Part shown: positions 33,190 to 43,423 of the stretch, piece by piece
How positions within the stretch are numbered: position 1 is the first letter of the stretch
How the letters are laid out: every line of letters starts with the position of its first letter
Program-made: the position numbers and the translations under genes
Notes under the pieces: model-generated
Database searches by the model: none
Told to the model about the DNA's origin: nothing
What the model saw: the letters and a program-made list of their open reading frames with translations, nothing else
Assembly (NCBI RefSeq): GCF_040954645.1
Contig: NC_092806.1
Coordinates: 25,879,644-25,943,643, forward strand
Source of the DNA: Diabrotica undecimpunctata
Lineage: Eukaryota > Arthropoda > Insecta > Coleoptera > Chrysomelidae
DNA length: 64,000 nt
Direction: 5' to 3'

Positions 33190-33959
33190 ATATGGGCTTT
33201 TCAGTTTTTAGATCAAAATATGCCGTTTCTATTAAAAAAAAATTGATCGATGACGTCACATCTGCTAAAGTAGTGTGGGTAAAATATATTTTTTTTCAAA
33301 AAGGTTAAAAAACAAAAATAAAAATCGACTTGTGGGAGCTTTAACTCTAAAAATAATTAAGTCATTAGATAATAGTGTTGCAGTTTCGCAACTTTACATA
33401 AACCTTGTTATATTATTAAGAGACGTTCTGTTAGTTTTGATTTTCCCCGTATATTTAACCAAGACTCCGCGTACCAAAACACAGATGATATAGAACAATG
33501 AACGGTTGTTAAATACGTTGTTAAAGACAAAGGACCGTTCTTTCATACATTTTATGTTAAGAAAGGACGATAAAAAAAATGAATAGCTTTTGTTAAAAAT
33601 GCAGATCGCTGGGCAATTATCACCCACACCTAGCGTCAGCTTGTACAAAAACAACTCTGGGCCCAACGGCCGTGGCAGTCAGTTACCACCAAGCATTCAG
33701 TCACCATCAGAGACATGTGTTGAAGTTCTAGGGTAGCGTTCCCTATATCGAAATACTTTTGTTGCTGACCTGTGAAGAAGACAGGGTCTTCGCTACATGG
33801 TAGTATTTCGGTGGTAAAGTACATATTTTATTATATACCAATTGCATTGTTTGCTGTTTCATGACAAGAGTATGGGTTACTTGTATATTGCCTAGTTACA
33901 TGTATTGCGAAATTGTATAGTTCTGAACTATTTATTATTTTACATAAACAGAAATAAAG
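33190..33959. other. No gene assigned
   Basis: Moderately AT-rich sequence between a mariner and a piggyBac. The patch at 33600-33830 is somewhat GC-richer, without a recognisable motif. Confidence 0.3.
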
Positions 33960-35385
33960 GATCCTATAAATTACTTTTTAAAATATTTTCCTCATACTTT
34001 TGTTGATAAAATGGCCGAAATGACCAATATCTATAATATATAACATCAAAAATAACGACCGTTTTCAACCAAAAAACCGATGTGAAATGGAAAGTTTTGT
34101 AGGGTTGCACATCCTCATGGGATGTTTATCTTTTCCAAAAATCCGAATATATTGGAATAAGGTATTCAGTATAGATGCCTTCCGCAATGTTATGAGTATA
34201 GACAGATTTTTTAAGCTTAGGAATATTGTACATATTGTTAACAGTCTAGAGAAACCTAACGATTGTACAGATAAATTGTCTAAAGTGAGACCATTTTTTG
34301 AGAGTATCCGAAAACGTTGTACTGAGTTACAGAAAGAAACAAACCTGTTTGTGGATGAGCAGATTGTACCGTTTACGTCAAGACTCCATATTAAACAATA
34401 TGTAAAAAATAAGACACTCCATGGGGCATTAAAATTTTTGTTCTGTGTGGAGAAAGTGGAATTGCTTATGACTTTATAATCTACCAAGGTTCAACAACGG
34501 AAATTCTAAAAGAGTTAATCGACGAGTTTGGTTTAGGTTCATCAGTTGTTCTGTACCTGGCCAAAGATATTCCAAAAAAAATCTTTACTTCGACAATTTT
34601 TTTTCTAGTTACAAACTTTTTAAAGAACTCTATAAGAAAAATATATACTCTGTTGGAACTATAAGAATTGACAGATTCCAGAAACCTCCATTCACAACAG
34701 ACAATTACAAAAAAAAAAACGGGGATATAGCGAAGAAGTGACTGTGGTTTTATGCAAGTGGCATGATAATAGGTCTGTGCTTGTAGGTTCGAAATTTCTT
34801 GGAAAAAAAAAGATGACTTAGTAGAAAGATGGGATAAGAAGCAAAAGAAAAAAATAACGATTTAGAGACCGCAAGCGATTCAATTATATAATAAATCGAT
34901 GGGAGGTGTAGATTTACTAGATCATATTGTCATATTATAGAATCTTTATCAAGTTAAAAAATGGATAGTGCGTTTAATCTTTCATGCCTTTGATTGTGCT
35001 TGTGCCAATAGTTGGCTAGAATATAAAAGGGAGGAGCTTAGTTTACTTTCCAAATATCAAATGGATTTGTTAGATTTTAAAATACAAATTGCTAAGGCGC
35101 TAATTAAAGTGGGAAAACCAATAAAAAAAGCATTCGTCGTCCCAAAATCTCAAATGAGAATTCTCCCCACACTCCAAAAAGACCCAGAGTGGAAATTAGA
35201 CTATTGAAGGAAATAAAGATGGATAAAATAGATCATTTACCCGAGTATGACAACAAAAATGAAGCATTCAGATGCAAACATGTCATGTGTAAAGGTAAAA
35301 CGCATGTTCTTTGTGAAAAATGTAATGTGTATTTATGTTTTGTGAAGAACAAAAATTGTTTCAAATATTTTCATTTAAATTAACT
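33960..35385 (+). pseudogene. piggyBac-type transposase pseudogene
   Basis: Nearly the whole DDE_Tnp_1_7 domain can be read across frames: DKMAEMTNIYN, ESFVGLHILMGCLSFPKIRI, MSIDRFFKLRNIVH, LFVDEQIVPF (first catalytic Asp), a shift at 34470, SSVVLYLAKDIPKK, LYFDNFFSSYKLF (second Asp), VGTIRIDRFQKPPF, MGGVDLLDH (third Asp), IVRLIFHAFDCACANSWLEY, and after another shift a C-terminal zinc finger with RCKHVMCKGKTHVLCEKCNV and ending CFKYFH at 35380. All three catalytic aspartates survive, but in different frames, and at least five lesions exist. TTAA duplications were not located. Confidence 0.82.
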
Positions 35386-36033
35386 CAACATTTGCTTAAT
35401 ACAAATACACTATATTTAATAAAAATATCGTATGTGAATATTTTCCTAAATTCGTATTATAGCCCCAATGTCCATTGCAATGGACATTCTCTCAAACGAC
35501 TACCTGTTAAACAAAAATGTCAAAAATATTACTTTAGCCTATTACAATCTTCCATTAAGGAGATTTACTAGAAAAATATTTTTTTTTCTGCAGAGAAAAA
35601 GTCAGGTCTGAAAGGGGTAAATTTGCTTTTGCTTTTATTTGTTTCTAAATAGAGTTTATGTAGTCTACTCGTTTATTATTTTTCTATGGGAATATACATA
35701 CCCAATGCAAAAAGGAGAAACCAGCGAGTTCTAGATTGAACATATAGACATTCTTCTTCCTTTCTGATGACCTCAATTGTTATATAGAGGTCTTCGGATG
35801 TGCAGAAAGCAACAAATAGATCGTTTCCACACTTTATGAATGCACTGTATATATTGTTATTAGTTTTATTGTGCATGACAAGAAATTATGATTAAATCAT
35901 GATATCATCATGACTAAATCATTTTATTACCAGATTAGCATATTTATTTTAATCTTGTTGCATAGCGCCAAACATTAATAAATACAATACATTATTAATT
36001 AGTTCGCTAAAAAATTACTTTCACACTGTAAAG

Positions 36034-39000
36034 TTACTCTTTAAACTGTAAAATTATAATTAGATATGTTGACAAAGTGGACAAAAAAGTCATTAAGACT
36101 CCTTGATTGATGTTGATGAATCCAGCTGCTGAAAATCTCGGCCGCAGTTCTTTTGCTATATTCGCTGTGGAACCAGCAAATGCGTCCCCTTTTGCTGCTT
36201 CAATGTATCTACATAACCCTATAAAATCATCAGATCTCTTCGCTACTCTATCACAGGAGAATATAACCGTTGTGGAGTAGATCTAAAATCATGTAGCGCA
36301 TTTTATAATGAAGTTTGATAGTTAAAACAAATTGTAATTTAGGGCAATATGGCTTGTAGTATTAAATATACTGTAATTAAAATAAAAAAGAGATTACAGG
36401 AAAGAAGAATGAAAAAATGTAACCTGTAGTAATGACTAAAAACAGTAGAAAAATTCATAAAAAACTTTAATTTGTTACAAAACTTCATTTACAAAGTCAC
36501 AATATCATAGGCTATCTTTCAATGTAGTTGCCTTTGGTTGTCAAGGCATTTATTGTATCGTGGAATCAGTTTTTCGATGCCGGTTTCTAGTCTGCCAACT
36601 CTAAATGTCCGAGCCACGATACCACTCCATCTTTGAGCCCTTCGTTGTTTCCAAACTCCTGTTCACCCAAAAATTGTTAGAGAAGATGAAAAAATTTCCT
36701 CGAAGAGTATTATAGACTTGAAGTTTTTGCTGAGTTCTTGCCAATGCATGGGACCGAGCATTGTTGTGAATAAAAAAACACCTTTCTCTACAATAAGAGC
36801 TTGCATAATGTCACTTCATGAATTGTCGCGTTGTTTTCTGAGTTTTGTAAGAAACCCGAGTATTTTCTCCTGTTGTCCTTCCATCGTTTTCGTGGTCTTC
36901 CCACTAATAATCTTCTTATTGGGGAACCGTTTCTTACCATCTTTACTACTGTATTTGTTGTCATTCGGCTTGACATTCAGTTGTTGATCGTTCCTTTCTA
37001 CTCTTCTATTTCTTATCCAGTTCTTGATGTTCTCCACCTTGCATCGACGTCGTACATCTGTACTTTTAGCTGTGTCAAAAGTATCTTACCATAAATTTTG
37101 TCACCATTAAAGTGTTTTCATTTATGCTGTTTATAACATTCTTTTTATTCCATCTGTGTCAGGTCGTGTTTATGCCGCGTATGTCAATATTGGTCTGATG
37201 ACTGTTTTGTAAATTCTGCCTTTCATTTCTTTCTCGATATTTTTATTTCTCCAAATTGTTTCATTCCGGGAGCCTGCGGTTCTGTTTGCTTTATTCACTT
37301 GATCTTCCACTTCAGTTTCGAGCTTTCCATAGCTATAATAGATAATGTGATGCCTAGATATTTAAACTCCATTACTTGTTCTATCATGTGACATTCCAGC
37401 TTCAATTTACATCTTAGTTAATTTTCTGTTGTAACCTTGCAATTGGTTTTTTTTTGTGGGGAAATTAACATGTTAAATTTGCTGGCAATTATATTGAATT
37501 GATGCAGCATACGTTGTAAATCGACTTCACTTTGAGAGAGTAGTATTACGTCGTCGACATAGCAGATTATTTTAAGTTGTCTTTCTGCCAGTTGGTATCC
37601 TTTTTTAGTTCTTACTTTTTCATTATTTCATCCATAATCAGGTTCAATCAGAACCTTCCTTTCTTATCCCATTTCCAGCTTCAATAGGGTTGTTTAGTTC
37701 TTCTTCTACTTTTACTTTTATTGTGTTGTTTTGGTAGATATTTTAGATTGTTTTGATTATTCCTATAGGTATCTCTCTTGAGGACAATAAGTAGATAACG
37801 TCCTTTAATTTAACCCGGACAAATGCCTTTTTAAGGTCCACGACACATAGATATGCCATTTTGTTTTCCTCTAATGACTTCTCTTGCACTTGCCTCATTA
37901 TAAATATAGCGTCGGTGTATGATCTTCCCGACCTAAAACCTTCTGCTACTGTTATAATTTCATTTAGTTTATTTGTTATCACTTTGGTTGTTAATTTTAT
38001 TGTTTTCTTTGATAAATCTCGGGTAAACTTACATATCGGGTCAATAAATCAAGAGTTGTCCCCATTCGTTTTGTCTTATGTAATTATGTCAGAACCTTTG
38101 GTATTCAAACATTTTTATATAGGCAAGGTGGTCAGTCGCTATTTAATGTAAAAGAAAGCAAAAAACTTTTTAAAAAAGAGTCATGCAATGTGGTTAAAGT
38201 AAATCGCTGGTTTTTCTAAACTTTGCCATCAACTATTTTCTTGAATTTTTCCGTCACAAGAGATGGCCTCATACTCCCTTCTTTATCATTCATACTGGTT
38301 CTTCCCTTGTTGAACATAACACAACATTCCCTCACTGTAGATTCATTTTATACATTAAAACCATAAACAGCCTTTATTTGCCTAAAAACTTTGATAGGGC
38401 GAACATTTTTAAAATTTAAAAACTGAATAATGCTGTGTATTATTCAGTTCATCTTCGTATTCCATTTCAAAATTGGACGATCGGTAAATAAATAAGGGTC
38501 AAGCATTACATGTGATTATTTGAGATTGTTGTGGATATTTATTGTACATCTGAATTTGACAGGGGTACGTCACTGACTGGTTTCCAAGAAACTCGGACTG
38601 CATCATCGGTGCGGATGGTTTTTGATTTGGATACATATGAATTGGCACGGATGCATGAGCCATAGCAACGACATTATTATAATCTATTTTAGCAATTTGT
38701 TATATTGTGTATAGAACAAAGACACATGGAAGATAGTAACAAGACTTGGCTCACACTGATGCGACAGATAGAGGTAACTGGCGCGCAAAAAGTGGAGGTG
38801 GTGGGTGATCGGTACCGCGCGTGATTCTTAACTGTTCTTTGCTCTCTGGACGATCCTCGTATGAGTAGAATGACAATGAATTAAAATGACAATGAAATGA
38901 AAAACAACAGATTTAATAAAGGGATAATAATGGATATACAGATAACATATAATTTATACTTACGGATAAAACGATACTTTCAGACATACACGCAAGCGAC

Positions 39001-39773
39001 ACCAAGAACTCTTGGCTACGCTGTTGATTGACGAAAACAATCCAATTTAAGTATGTTAAAAAACAAAAAAATGTTAGACACATCAGAATCAAGATAAACT
39101 TCCCTGCAATAATATTAAACGTTTTCACTGCCAAATTCAAATATGCAAGGTTCTGTTTTACTTCGCTGATATAACTTTCCAGAAAAAAGTTATTCTTGCA
39201 CTGTTGTGTTTTGCGGACAATATCAGTGAGCAGGGTATATCTTGCCGAAAACATATTACATATGTGCCAAATAACTACTGTAATACAGAGTATTTTAAAA
39301 TGTACCACGACCCACAGCACATAGACGATTCCGATCGTCATTTTGGTATCTCTGTCGGTTTTCCATATCAAACAACAATGCAGTAATAGAAAGATTGCAA
39401 AAAAACGCAGCAGATTACAACAATAAGTCGTCGTTCTAGGAAACACTGGTAGCTTGTTTTGTAACTTGTCCATAGTTTTAAAAAATAATTTCCAATGTCC
39501 TTTATCATGTATTGTTCCAAATACACAGACACCGTTAAACGCAAGCAAAGTCCATGCGTGAAAAACAAACCCCAATTTTTCCGAAATTCCCAAGTCAAAT
39601 TTTATAACCATTTTCTGTAGGTTGTACGTCAGAGGTACTGACGCACCCACTAGTAGCACAACTGAAATGATAGCAAAAACTTTATTTAAAATTGGTCTGT
39701 TTCTAAAAGGCAGGATTCCTGTCAAGGAGAAGATATTATAGATTAACTTAAATAAGTATATGTCACTTCTCAT
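36034..39773 (-). CDS. Gustatory receptor (7tm_7), subfamily B copy 2, complete two-exon gene
   Basis: Exon 1 is 39773-38964 (270 codons), ending after SESIVLS at GTAAGT. Exon 2 is 36282-36034 (82 codons plus TAA), opened by TTTTAG. Both junctions are phase 0 and the product is 352 aa. It is a close paralogue of the gene at 25264-27981, sharing PFRNRPIL, LGISEKLGF/LGISEILGF, FGTIHDKGHW, NMFSARYTLLTDIVRKTQ, LNLAVKTFNIIAGKF and DRVAKRSDDFIGLCRYIEAA, with the TYLIIILQF Gr signature at the end. No in-frame stop or shift was found, so it appears functional. The 2.68-kb intron carries a mariner fragment split by a LINE. Family role: chemosensory membrane channel; ligand unknown. Confidence 0.92.
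36500..38400 (-). mobile_element. Mariner-type transposase fragments separated by a LINE
   Basis: The minus strand near 38400-38170 reads VYGFNV, then ECCVMFNKGRTSMNDKEGSM and RPSLVTEKF, the linker and helix-turn-helix region of a SETMAR-like mariner transposase. Near 36790-36500 it reads NNARSHALARTQQKLQ and GIVARTFRVGRLETGIEKLI followed by PRYNKCL, the C-terminal end of the same protein type. A LINE on the same strand lies between. The DDE core is mostly missing. Confidence 0.6.
36830..38050 (-). mobile_element. RTE-like LINE fragment inserted in the mariner
   Basis: The minus strand encodes an RT piece at 37982-37743 (EGFRSGRSYTDAIFIMRQVQ, VVDLKKAFVRV) and a C-terminal region near 37200-36870 (VIRPILTYAA, CKVENIKNWIRNRRVERND, LVGRPRKRWKDN). 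It is the same family as 2518-3170. It is heavily broken and lies in the intron of Gr B2. Confidence 0.7.
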
Positions 39774-40415
39774 TCTATCAATAAATAATTTAAAGATGTT
39801 AATAAAGTGAAAGGCACAGTTCTTGATAAGAGCCGAAATACTTACACGACAAACTATTGGAAACAATGAAATAATTTATTAAAGTGCACATTTACTTAAT
39901 CGATTATTGTATGACGTGTAACACTAATATTTACGCCTAATTAAGACTGGCAAATTAATGAAAGTGTTTGTTTATTCAATATTGTTTATAATTTTTGTAG
40001 CTATAGTCCATTTCCATCATATTGATAGCACATTATGTATGAGTCACCCATTTCCAAAATCAGTTAAATCCACTTGAAAAAATTTGTGGGAATAGGCCAA
40101 TAACTAGTTGCGTACCTACCGTCATAGGGAACGTGATAAAGTTGTTATCAAAAAAAAATTAAAAAATAAAGCTTTTTCCTAATAAAAATTGTATAAAATT
40201 AAAGAAAAAATGTAGGCACTGTAAAATATTAAAAATTTATTATAGCTGATTTTGGAACAGTAATAGGATTTAACTACTTTTGAAACTATTATGTCATAGT
40301 ATTATATTGTTGTGAGGGCAAAATTTTTGCTTTAGTTAGATTGTTACAATAATGAAGCAATTTTTACTGAAAAGTTTTATTCGTACATTTTTTTTAGTAT
40401 TTGGTGTCTATTTTT

Positions 40416-42762
40416 TTAATCAATAGATTCGTCCTCAGCATTCAGTTCAAAATCATCTTCTTCGTCATCTACAGGATCGATTGGTTGTTGCAACAATTCC
40501 TCAAAAAACTTTAACTTCTGGTTGTTTTTCCAGTCTGTTCCATAATGGAGATCCAATAAACACTTTATATCTTTAATTTTCGCGTCTTTAACTGCCACAC
40601 CTTCTGGTATTTCCGGAACAGCTTGATTTCCGAAAACTTTTCCTCTTTTTAAAACTGACTTGGGCTCACCCGTTTCAAAGTTGTAGTTGGCCTCTCCTTG
40701 GATCAAAGCTGTGTTTGGATTTCTTGTAGATCGTGTGAAAATGAATTTTTTAGCTTTTTGAAATTGGAAATGCCACTGTCCTGGAGGTTTTACCACAGCT
40801 TCTGTGACACTTTTCCAGTTACTGACAGAGCAGTCTGCACCCAGCTTTATCACAGTACAGGTATTTTTAATGATATCAGTGTATTCGTCTGGATTGTTGA
40901 TAACACTGAAATTTTGAAACTGTCGTTCTAAAATTCCAAAGACTCGGTCTGGCGGGATGAACGAATGTCCGACTACAGGAAAGTATAGTACCACCTTATT
41001 CACGTTACGAGGAGCATCCTTAATAAGCCAACTGATAAGCATACCAACAACAATGGTGTTTTTATTTTGTCCCCCACAACCATCAGAAAAGAGTTTGACT
41101 ATGGTGACATTTTCAAAGTTCGAGTTCTGTAATCTATGGTACAAAGCAGATGCTATTTGATTGGATCCCTTTTGATACTGGTTTTCTGTCCAAAGATAGG
41201 AGAATGTGTTGTGGCAATTTCGTGTGGCTTTGGAGTGCCCCTCACATATAACAAAGTTATAAAGATACAACTGACGCTTATAGTACGCAGCCTGATCAGG
41301 TATTTTAGGCAACACCAAGTTTTTTTGGCAGTCATAGCTGAACACAAGCTCGTTATCATTGTTCTCTCGTAAGAACATATAAAATTTCTCAGCACGAACT
41401 TTATGGACTTTCAACTCCAATTTTAAAGCTGCTCGTTTGTCACCATCCTTTTTGGTTGCTGTCTCGCATTCAAGTCGTATACATGTAGAACACTTATCAG
41501 TGTATGGGGCATCAAACCCGATATTAAAATTGGTGGCAAACACGTTTCTGAAGAAATCATACTTGCATGTTAATTTGGGAGTTGGATGTTGCTCACTGTA
41601 CATATACCAGATTTTTTTAATGCTCAGTTCACTCGGAAGATATTGTCTGTGTTTGTTCTTTGCTCTTCAGTAGTGTTTCTGCACTGGTACAAAAGATTTA
41701 ATAAAAGTTTTGATGCTTTCTTTCTTTGTGTTAAACTTTTCAACGTGGCGGGCTCCTCCACGAGTTTCAGATGGGAGTACACCTGTCTGAAGAAATTTTT
41801 GGCAAAGTAACTGCACCCGGTTTCGACTTTCTTGGAGTATTGCAAGTAATGCCGCTCGACACACTTTAATATTTTCTGTTTTATTGTGTCTTTGCTTAGG
41901 TAAGTAGAAAGTAGTGCTTACCATTCTTTTTGAGGTACGTTCTGGAATCCGGGTTCTTTTTGCAGAAAAAACCATAACATGTTGCAGAATAAATTGTGTC
42001 TTCGATTGTAGGTCCGCATCTTTGTAATATCTGCGATGGATTTTTGTTACGTCTTGCAAGGAAAGCTCTGAGCATCGATACTTGCTTTTGCTTGGATGTT
42101 TGCAGTTTGGCATTTGAGGAAATCCCTTTGGACGGTGCCTAAAAAAACAAATTTGTTACACTTTCAGTTACCTAATCGCTTTCGCTGTAGTTGACGTTAT
42201 GAGAGTTTAGGAAAGATTAGCCTGAATCTAAAGGTATAAGTAAAGACGAATAATAACGGATTATAAAAGGTGTCTCGTAAATGTGCCAATAAATTTCAGG
42301 GGATAAAAGTATACCTCTAAAAAACATTAAAAATGGTTATGTTAACATACCATTCAAAATGTGTCGTTGTTGAGATACTTTTTTTGTATTGTTTGCCGAT
42401 ATCTCTTAAAATTTTAGTACCTACTGTAGATATGATGAAAGTTTGTATACTAGTACTACTTGATAAAACAAGCATTTTTTTCTAAATTGATCATTTCCAG
42501 AGGCGCAGATACAGAGTAAATTTTGGGTTTTTATCCCAATAACTTCTACGTCACTGTAAAATAATGAAGGTTGTTGGCATATTGACGAAACACTGTATAA
42601 ATTTTTATTATAATAATTACAATTAACTTACCTAGATACTTTTGCAATGGTTTTTTTCCAAGTGGAAGGATTGCTTTTTCGTTTTTTAGCCAAAGTACCA
42701 GTTGCCTCTGCTATTACTTCAACATTATCAACGATTTCAGGATTTTCCGCTGGCCCCTCCAT
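40416..42762 (-). pseudogene. DUF7869-type candidate transposase, two exons, one in-frame TGA
   Basis: Exon 1 is 42762-42632 (43 codons plus 2 nt, MEGPAENPEIVDN..., then a basic KKRKSNPSTWKKTIAKVS), with donor GTAAGT. Exon 2 is 42138-40416, opened by TTTTTTAG. The joined frame runs 617 codons with a single break, a TGA at 41669-41667 in the reading KHY-stop-RAKNKHRQYLP. Ordered motifs: MPNCKHPSKSKYRC and KFLQTGVLPSETRGG before the break, then CSTC (about 41485), VFSYDCQKNLVLP (41360), LFSDGCGGQNKN (41090) and VVGHSFIPPDRVFGILER (40980-40930). The tail is acidic (DDEEDDFELNAEDES). The three acidic motifs could be an RNase H-fold triad, which is inference. The TGA may be a mutation (TCA would fit) or readthrough. 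Its position between terminal repeats suggests it is the element's transposase. A MITE sits in the intron. Confidence 0.72.
42268..42597. repeat. MITE-like repeat in the DUF7869 intron
   Basis: The inverted ends match: left GGTGTCTCGTAAATGTGCCA and right (inverted) AGTGTTTCGTCAATATGCCA. About 330 bp, non-coding, positioned inside the intron 42139-42631. Confidence 0.65.
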
Positions 42763-43423
42763 GATATTAAGAACTGTATCGTCCAGTAAAAGCACCTGTT
42801 ATGGTTTATTTTAATGTTTTGAAAAAAAAATAGTGTTACGCTTTTAGGTTTGTCTCAATACTACAATACAAGCGCTTCTATTTCTCACAAAAAATGTTTA
42901 ACTACCTGCTTCGGTGGTCGATTTGTAACTAACAGTGGCTGTGGCACCGAACTCATGGTCATGTGGGTTTAGTATTTCTATTAACTTGTTTTGACACCGT
43001 GACAGATTTAACTGATTTTGAAACCGACCACCGAATACATTTAACTGCTTTTGGAACAGTCCGAACTTTTCAGCCGGTATTTTCAACGCAATGTAACTGA
43101 GTTTGGAACAGTTTGAAGATACACACATGTAAGGAGACTAACAAAGAATTCATTGAAATCATAACGTCCATTTTTTTAAATTTTGGATTTAACTGATTAT
43201 GGAACTGGGCGACACGTATGCAAATCCCTAAACTGTTGATACGGGTAACTCAATGAAAAATAGATATTTGTCAACAAGTTTACAGAAGTATATCGGAAAA
43301 CACTTTTAAATTGAGTATGACCACCAGGTATAAAGGTTGAAGCAGAATAGAATACAATAGTTTTGAGGGTTACTAATCCCTAAATAAAATTGCCAGTGTC
43401 GGAGTGATGGAGATTAACAGGTA

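Larger units (their letters stand above)
30604..35851. repeat. Inverted terminal repeat pair, about 37 bp, flanking 5.2 kb of nested elements
   Basis: Arms at 30604-30640 and 35815-35851 both read TATACAGTG, then ATAAAGTGTGGAAACG in inverted orientation. This is the style of Tc1/mariner termini (TA followed by CAGTG). Between them lie the TIR repeat, a mariner and a piggyBac. It may be one old element filled by insertions, or ends of two separate MITEs. Confidence 0.5.
40042..43215 (-). mobile_element. TIR DNA transposon carrying a DUF7869-type gene, GTATG target duplication
   Basis: Flanked by GTATG (40037-40041 and 43216-43220). The ends are inverted: left AGTCACCCATTTCCAAAATC, right (inverted) GTGTCGCCCAGTTCCATAAT, both continuing CAGTTAAATCC. 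Copies of a subterminal motif like ATTTAACTGATTTTGGAAC occur at both ends: near 40055, 40247 and 40267 on the left; near 42981, 43005, 43038, 43093 and 43187 on the right. It encodes one two-exon gene (40416-42762). The empty site is confirmed by the host element's other terminal repeat. Confidence 0.75.

Noticed and set aside
42898..43128. Minus-strand frame with repeated Gln/Asn/Phe phrases as a small gene
   Set aside because: It is a translation of the subterminal motif array of the DUF7869 element.
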